Assembly (NCBI GenBank): GCA_963573315.1
Contig: OY752140.1
Coordinates: 3,348,001-3,412,000, forward strand
Length of the DNA: 64,000 bases
Origin: Entomortierella parvispora
Lineage: Eukaryota > Mortierellomycota > Mortierellomycetes > Mortierellales > Mortierellaceae
Direction: 5' to 3'
The notes below the pieces were generated by a model. The model had not been told where the DNA came from, did no database searches, and worked only from the letters and a program-made list of their open reading frames with translations. This document shows positions 57,991 through 64,000 of the stretch, piece after piece. Numbering within the stretch: the first letter of the stretch is position 1; every line of letters begins with the position of its first letter. The position numbers and the translations under genes were made by a program.

Positions 57991-60900
57991 ATGAAGAGAG
58001 ACAGACCCTTGAGGCGGACTCACATCCTGCTCTTCTTCGTCCTTTTGGCCATCAACGTACCACCATGGTTGATTTTCAAGGGCAACCGTATAGCAGCCGT
58101 CTGTGCTTTGGAAGTGACGACTCCAGATACACCTCCATCCCACTTTCTAACTGCTGTCAGAGAGTCGCCTTTGGATGACTGTGAAAGAAGATCGGGCCAG
58201 ACAGCGTTCTCAGTCGAACAGATAGATCTTGAAGCAGAAGAAGAGGACAGGGATCGAGAAGTGGCCACAGAGAATGGATTAGTAGATGACAAAAGTACGA
58301 TCATCGTAGATGACTCTCCTTTGAATCCGTCTCCCCAGGCCGACATCATTAACGGCGATCTGTTTGAAAACAACCCCGAGGATAAAAAACAAGAGCCTGA
58401 AGTAGACCAACAGCAGGAGCCGATTTCCAAAGACACTCCTGACGATGAGGCCGCACCCTCGCCTGATCAGGAAACAACCCCTCCTTCAGTCTCCTCTCCT
58501 CCTTTAATACCCAAGGTTGACGAACACGAAAAGGAACCGGGAGATGCCGACACACCTACAATCCGGAAACCATCACGACATCGTCGAATCAACACCTACT
58601 ATGCACGACTTTCTGCCATGCCAGGGACAGATGATGCTCGAGAACAGCATCGAGTCGTGGCCCAAGCTCTGCTAGCTTTACCGAATGGCAAGGTGACAAT
58701 TCGACACGAGTTTGGTATGGATGAGGACGACGTCTTGAATGTAATCTCGTTCAAACTCGAGGGCAATGGTGATGGACTGGAGGAGATTGCAGCCATGGAT
58801 GGTGTTATTGGCATCTACCCTGTGGTAAGATTCCATAATAACCCGTAGACGGATATGCCGACAGAATTGGTGGCGCGGGAATTTTGCGTTCTCTGTTTCC
58901 TAACTTGACTCTGCGTATTCGATCTTTTGTATAGCGAACACAAAAGAGACCAAAGGCTTTACCTCTTGGATCACTGAAATTGACACAGCCGACTCTTGAG
59001 TCGGCGCATATCTTGACTGGCATCCAAATGGCGCGTGAAAAGCTGGGCTTGACTGGGAAAGGGATCAAAGTTGGGATCATTGGTAAAAAAAAAAAAGGAT
59101 AGTTCATTGCTGAAATCACTAGTTGAAGTTCCTTGCATTATCTGATTCTTTTTTTATCCCTTCGACTTAGACACCGGTATCGATTACAAGCATCCGGCTC
59201 TGGGAGGATGCTTTGGTCCCGGCTGCAAGGTCGCATTTGGATATGACTTTGTTGGAGATGACTACGACAACGGTGACTCGACAAAGGACACGCCGAGGCC
59301 AGACAAAGATCCCATGGATTGTGCAGGTCATGGAACTCATGTTGCCGGTATTGTTGCTGCCAGGAACCTTGCTCCGCACGCATTGGGAACCCAAGGCTTT
59401 TTAGGCGTAGCACCCGATGCGACCCTTGGTGCTTACAGAGTCTTTGGATGTGAGGGAGAAGTTGGAGATGACGTTCTCTTGGCGGCCATCAAACGCGCAT
59501 TCAGGGATGGTATGGATGTCGTTAACTTGTCATTGGGAGGGTCTTCAGGATGGCCAGAGGAGCCTTTCGCAACTGCATGTGCTGCCTACATCAAAAAGGG
59601 ACTCCATATCTCGATCGCCAACGGAAACGACGGAGAAGAAGGACTCTTTGAAGATGGAGCACCTGCGACGGCTGCAGGAGCAATTGCGGTTGGAAGCGTC
59701 GACAACACCTACTTCCTGGGATCAGCGGCTGATTTGAGCTACGGGGTTGTGAACTCAAAGGGGCAGATCGCTGTCAACACCTCTGGACAACAGTCTGCGG
59801 GAAAGGTCGGCATGGCCATGGCAGCAGATGCTGATGATATCCCTGTGAAATCTTTTCGTAAGGATGCTCCTTATGTTGTCCATGTGTCCACCAAAGATCC
59901 GACAGGATGCACTGTCTACGACGGTGTTGCCCTGGATAAAGAGTATAAAGTCCCAAGAGCCAGAATCTTGGTCTTGGTGAGAAGAGGCGGTTGCACGTTT
60001 AGCGACAAGGCCAAATTCCTCTCAAGTTCCAAGCTTGGTGGTATGCTTGTCTACGACATCGTTCCCGAGCAGCGACCCCTAGGAATGGCCATCAATGGAT
60101 TCAATGTCTCGGCCGCAGGATTGTCTTTTGAGGACGCCAATACGATCTTGAACGCGCTCCAGAACAAACCGCAGGGGCTTCAGCTCACAGCTCAGTTCTC
60201 TTCCGAGGACCAGGTCCTCAAACTGGCCAGTGGGGGTAAAATCTCTGATTTCTCGTCTTGGGGCCCTGATGCTCGACTGCGTTACAAGCCCGATATTGTA
60301 ACGCCAGGAGGAATGATCTATTCGACCTTTCCCAGAGCCAAAGGTGGCTTTATGACCTTGCAAGGAACATCGATGTCCTCTCCTTATATGGCTGGCATCC
60401 AAGCTCTTTATCTCAGTCGTTATGGCAAGACAGAGCCAGCGAAACTGCTAAACTTGCTCCAGTCGACCGCAGTTCCGACAGTCCGTCCCGGATCCTCTAC
60501 TGGTCTGACTTCAGTCTTTCAACAAGGAGGGGGGCTGGTATCCATGGAAAGACTCTTTGCAGACGATCCACCCACGTTCGTCATCCCTACGGTCCTGTAC
60601 CTGAACGACACCCAATTCCAAAAGCTGGAGCACGACTTGTCATTTATGAACCCATCCACGTCGGGAACACGCACCTGGACTTTGCTCCATCGACCTGCCT
60701 TCTCCGTCAATGGGTTCGAAGACAGCAACCACTATTCCCCCGTGAACCAGTCTCGACTGCGGTCTTCTGAGCTCGGTGCAGGCGCAGTAACCATGACGCC
60801 ATCTGAATTCTCAGTGGGTCCTGGAGCCACAGGCACTGTCCGTGTTCGGATTGAACCCCCGTCTGGCCTGAACATTGAGGAACGTTGGCTTTATAGCGGA

Positions 60901-62385
60901 TTCATTGAATTCGTGTGTAAGACGACTGACGCTGCAGGCACGGTATCCGATTGTGTATCCAGTTTGGTCTCTTATGGTGGTATGCATGGTCATTTGGCAG
61001 GAGTTCCAATCTTGAACCCGGCTTTGACCTACCCAGCTTTGCAACTCGATCGATTGATACCAGAAGCGGGCTCCGATATTCAGAATATCGCCAAGGGTAC
61101 TGAAAACGATGAGGCAGAGCCACAGCAGCGGGATGTGCGTCACCGTCATCAACCGGGACAGCAACTGAATGGAGAGAAAAAGGCCAAAGGTCATCACCAC
61201 CACAACGTTCAGGACCATCATCAACGTGAGAAGATTCGAGGAACGACCCGAAAAGGTACTCTGGGCAAGAAGGACGGTAATGACAAGAAGGACAAGAAGA
61301 ATCTCTTCCGCGACCGCAAGGAAATAGTCCGTGTAGGAAAAGGCGACGATGACTGGGTTCAGATCTTGGTTTCTGTCAATTTCCCTACGGGCCTTCTCAC
61401 TATCGAAGCAGAAAGTGTTTGCGATGATGATCGAGGCGGACAGGCAGACAACACCATTCGTCTTGAGATTGGAGGGTCAGGTCAAGGCCGGTTCCAGATT
61501 GAGACTGCGGCTGCCTTGGAGGAGGCAGAGCGGGTTGTGGCCAAGAGTCATCAGAGGCTGGAGCAGCACCAGCAATGGGACAACTCTAGCGAGCTGGGCG
61601 AGGACGATGTCGCGATCTTGAATGACCCGGTGGCAGTGGCAAGGATGGAGGAGCGATTGGCTCGATCACAGGAGCTGGCGTTCATGCCCAGTGGGTTGTA
61701 TATGCCCTATGAGGGTTACTCGCAGGTCATGTTGGTCACATCATCAGCGTATGAGGACGAAACCTTGGCGATGCGTACCAAGAAACTAAACGGCAGCAAG
61801 GGCAAAGGCACAAGCAAGAAGAGCAAGAGCAAGAAGAGCAAGAAGACAGAGAAGGGGGAAAAGCTGACCATCAAGGATAGATCCAAGCCCATCTCTGGTG
61901 AACGCGATCGCCGTGGCAATAGTAACAAGAGCGCAAAACAGTCGGCGGCACACCAGGGAGGACAGCGGGGAAGAAAAGTTCCTTCGCCAGGAGTTACTCC
62001 TGTATGCCTCCCGAGGATCCTGGGCCTAATTCCCAATGGCTTTAACCCATGGTCGACCCGTTCGGATTCCGCAGAAGGGAACACGTACCAAGTCTTTATA
62101 TGGCAGGGTGATCTCTTACTCGAGAACAAGGGTGTCATGGATGGCGCTGCAGGCGCAGACGTGCCACAGGCATTGTTTGCCAAGAAGGCTGGCCACAAGG
62201 CACATCGGAAAAAGAAGTCGCGTGATAGTGAGGATCAAGAGGGGGAAATTTCTAGGGATCTGCCGGATGGTCGCTACAGATTGGTGGTCAAGGTACTCAA
62301 GCCATGGGGTGTCCGCGGTCGAGCCAGCGATGTCGAACGATGGTCAAGCCCTATCATCGTCATCAACCGAGGCAAGGGGAGGTAG
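57991..62385 (+). CDS. Large subtilisin-like serine protease (S8) with PA domain
   Basis: The ATG at 57991 gives an N-terminal signal or anchor segment (LLFFVLLAINVPPWLIF), then an acidic propeptide and an I9-like inhibitor part (HRVVAQALLALPNGKVTI). After introns near 58826-58935 and 59083-59170 comes the S8 domain. Its triad is Asp in IIDTGIDYKHP, His in GHGTHVAGIVAA and Ser in GTSMSSPYMAG, with the oxyanion-region IANGNDGEEG. A protease-associated (PA) domain is inserted between His and Ser (ILVLVRRGGCTFSDKAKFL). Fn3-like beta sheets follow. The C-terminal part carries two Lys/Ser/Gly-rich runs (near 61240-61330 and 61780-61860) that look disordered. Most like fungal and bacterial C5a-peptidase/Vpr-type subtilases. 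Probably secreted or wall-bound. Confidence 0.92.
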
Positions 62386-62625
62386 CGTGTTCCGTTCGTA
62401 GCGCAAGTTTTCAGAGAGTTTTCAACAAAAAAGACAAAGAAAAACATATTAAAAAAATGTGTCGTTTGCTTCTTTATGAATCGGCCACCTCTTTTTTTTT
62501 TCTATGCGTAAAGGGGGTAAGATACAATGTGGATGGAGATGCAAGAATGCTGGATGATATTGCTAAAGGGTAAAAACTCATGTCTGCCCGTCCCGAGATC
62601 AGAAGTTCAATGTGTTTTTTGATGT

Positions 62626-64000
62626 TTACTTCCTGAACTTGTTCAAGTTACGACCTCCACGGCGCTTGGGCACCTCAGGAAGTTCCTTCAATTGAGACAT
62701 GTCGATGGCGACCACCTTGCGAACAGGCGCTGCTGGCTCATCGTCGTTGTCAGAGTCACTCACGACTTCGTCCCGATCGACCTTCAAGACAGTGATCTTG
62801 ACCTGGTCCTTCTTGGACTCGGCCTTCTTGACCTCTTCCTTCTTCTCGACTACCTTGGGCTCGGACTTTGGCTTGGGCTCGGCCTTCTTCTTCTCGACCT
62901 TGGGCTCTGGGGTCTTCTTCTCAGCCTTGGGAGTGGGTGCTGCCTGCTTCTCGGTCTTGGGTTCTGGGGTCTTCTTCTCGGCTTTTGGCTTGGGCTCGGC
63001 CTTTGGCTTGGGTTCTGCCTTTGGCTTGGGTTCAGCCTTCTTCTTGGGCTCCTGCTTCTTTTCTACAACCTTGGTCTCTACAGCGGGCTTCACCTCAACC
63101 TCTGGCTTGGCCTCGGTGGCCTTGGCAGCAGTCTCTGCTTCTCTGGCAGCCTTGTACATCTCCTTCTTCTTTTGCCTCTTGTTGGATTTGGCAGATCGCT
63201 GGACTTCCTCTGTTGGTGTTGACGAGGTGGACTCGGTCTTTTCTACTGTGGACGCCTCTTTCTTCTCGGCGGGCTTCTTCTCGGCAGTCTTTTTCTCGAC
63301 AACCTTCTTCTCGACAGCTTTCTTCTCGACAGCCTTCTTCTCAACGGGCTTCTTCTGAACGGGCTTCTTCTCAACGGGCTTCTTCTCAACGGGCTTCTTC
63401 TCAACGGGCTTCTTCTCGGCAACCTTCTTCTCGACGGGTTTCTTTTCAGCCACCTTCTTCTCCACTGATGCCTTCTCCACGGGTTCAACCTCCATGGGTG
63501 TAGGGGTCGTCTCAGTTGATGCAGTAGAAGCCTCCTCAGTCTTTCCCTCCTGAGTGGCAAAGGTCGATTGAGCACGAATAGCCTTTCTAGCCCACTTGCC
63601 CAACTTCTTTACTTCCTCCGTTCCTGCTGGTGCTGGTGCTGCCTCCTTTGTCGCTGCTGGTGTAGTCTTCTTCTTGGGTGGCTCTGCAACATCTTTAGCC
63701 GACTCGACCTTGGGAACAACGGCCTCAAAGAAGCTCTCCTCAGGCTCGACGGCAGCAGTTGAGGCCTGCTTCTTGGGCTTGGTAGCCTCTCTCTGAGCCG
63801 TAGCCTTTGCACGAGCGGACAAGGGATCGTTCTCATCTGCAGCAACCTGCTCTCTTGTTCTCTTCTTTCCCTTCTGAATCTTCTCGGCCGTCAACTTGAT
63901 CTCCTCTGTGACAGACTTGCCATCCTTCTTGACCAACTTGGACTTGACCTCCTCTCGGATAGCCTTCTCAAACTGTTGAATCTCGCCAGAGGCAAGACCG
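62626..64000 (-). CDS. Lys/Glu-repeat protein, partial at the window edge
   Basis: Open from the right edge (the frame continues past 64000) to TAA 62626-62628, more than 450 codons. The product is highly charged and disordered. It contains KKPVE-type pentapeptide repeats (63250-63475) and a second block of KPKAEPKPKAE-type repeats. A short conserved-looking end reads VVAIDMSQLKELPEVPKRRG followed by a basic tail. The composition suggests a nucleolar or chromatin-associated protein, but no domain is recognised and the N-terminus is outside the window, so no function is given. Confidence 0.7.
   Translation of the reverse strand, partial: GLASGEIQQFEKAIREEVKSKLVKKDGKSVTEEIKLTAEKIQKGKKRTREQVAADENDPLSARAKATAQREATKPKKQASTAAVEPEESFFEAVVPKVESAKDVAEPPKKKTTPAATKEAAPAPAGTEEVKKLGKWARKAIRAQSTFATQEGKTEEASTASTETTPTPMEVEPVEKASVEKKVAEKKPVEKKVAEKKPVEKKPVEKKPVEKKPVQKKPVEKKAVEKKAVEKKVVEKKTAEKKPAEKKEASTVEKTESTSSTPTEEVQRSAKSNKRQKKKEMYKAAREAETAAKATEAKPEVEVKPAVETKVVEKKQEPKKKAEPKPKAEPKPKAEPKPKAEKKTPEPKTEKQAAPTPKAEKKTPEPKVEKKKAEPKPKSEPKVVEKKEEVKKAESKKDQVKITVLKVDRDEVVSDSDNDDEPAAPVRKVVAIDMSQLKELPEVPKRRGGRNLNKFRK
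63250..63475 (-). repeat. 15-bp tandem repeats encoding EKKPV/EKKAV units
   Basis: On the plus strand the unit reads CTTCTTCTCAACGGG with small variations, repeated more than ten times in frame. The repeats are typical of slippage-driven expansion in a disordered protein. Confidence 0.85.

Noticed and set aside
62692-63503. Long plus-strand ORFs rich in Leu/Ser opposite the Lys/Glu repeat gene
   Set aside because: They are complements of the repeat; the minus frame has the more protein-like ends.

Overview
This window is fungal nuclear DNA. Genes on both strands are broken by short GT-AG introns (mostly 60-120 bp), intergenic gaps are small, and the proteins include fungal-type subunits (Gle1, Trs120, Gos1, Cdc7), polyQ and His/Gln tracts, GT61-type glycosyltransferase and carotenoid oxygenase. 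The mix and intron density suggest an early-diverging fungus, most likely Mortierellomycotina (Mortierella/Linnemannia-like). The phylum is an inference from gene style, not from a search.

Layout from left to right: RFC1 clamp-loader large subunit (cut by the left edge); F-box protein (-); translin (+); alpha-tubulin (-); a 4.9-kb mobile element (10425-15312); GLE1 mRNA-export factor (+); secreted aspartic protease (+); multi-pass membrane protein with EF-hands (-); carotenoid oxygenase (+); TRAPP II subunit TRS120/TRAPPC9 (-); Golgi SNARE GOS1 (-); SAM methyltransferase (-); divergent XRN-family 5'-3' exonuclease (+); large PH-like/leucine-rich-repeat protein (+); GT61-like glycosyltransferase (-); a broken beta-lactamase-like gene (+); MGS1/WRNIP1 AAA+ ATPase (+); eIF4E class II-like cap-binding protein (-); CDC7 kinase (+); a large subtilisin-like protease (+); and a Lys/Glu repeat protein cut by the right edge (-). 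Most are housekeeping genes in replication/repair (RFC1, MGS1, CDC7), RNA metabolism (GLE1, XRN-like, eIF4E-like, translin) and Golgi traffic (TRS120, GOS1). I see no operon-like or pathway cluster.

The standout is the element between alpha-tubulin and GLE1. It has 334-bp terminal inverted repeats (TIRs) that I read as identical, a matching 7-bp flanking duplication (TTTCTCG), and exactly two convergent genes. One is a 791-residue DUF6589-like protein with a plausible RNase-H-like D/D/E arrangement. The other is a 579-residue RecQ-type helicase with intact motifs. Both genes begin with the same ATG near the inner end of the TIR, so each TIR holds both the presumed transposition end and the promoter and start of one gene. 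I read it as a young, apparently intact, two-gene DNA transposon in which the DUF6589 protein is the candidate transposase and the helicase its partner.

Exon boundaries were placed by hand from GT/AG signals and reading-frame continuity. Where exact numbers are given, the frame was followed across the junction; elsewhere only the gene span is offered.
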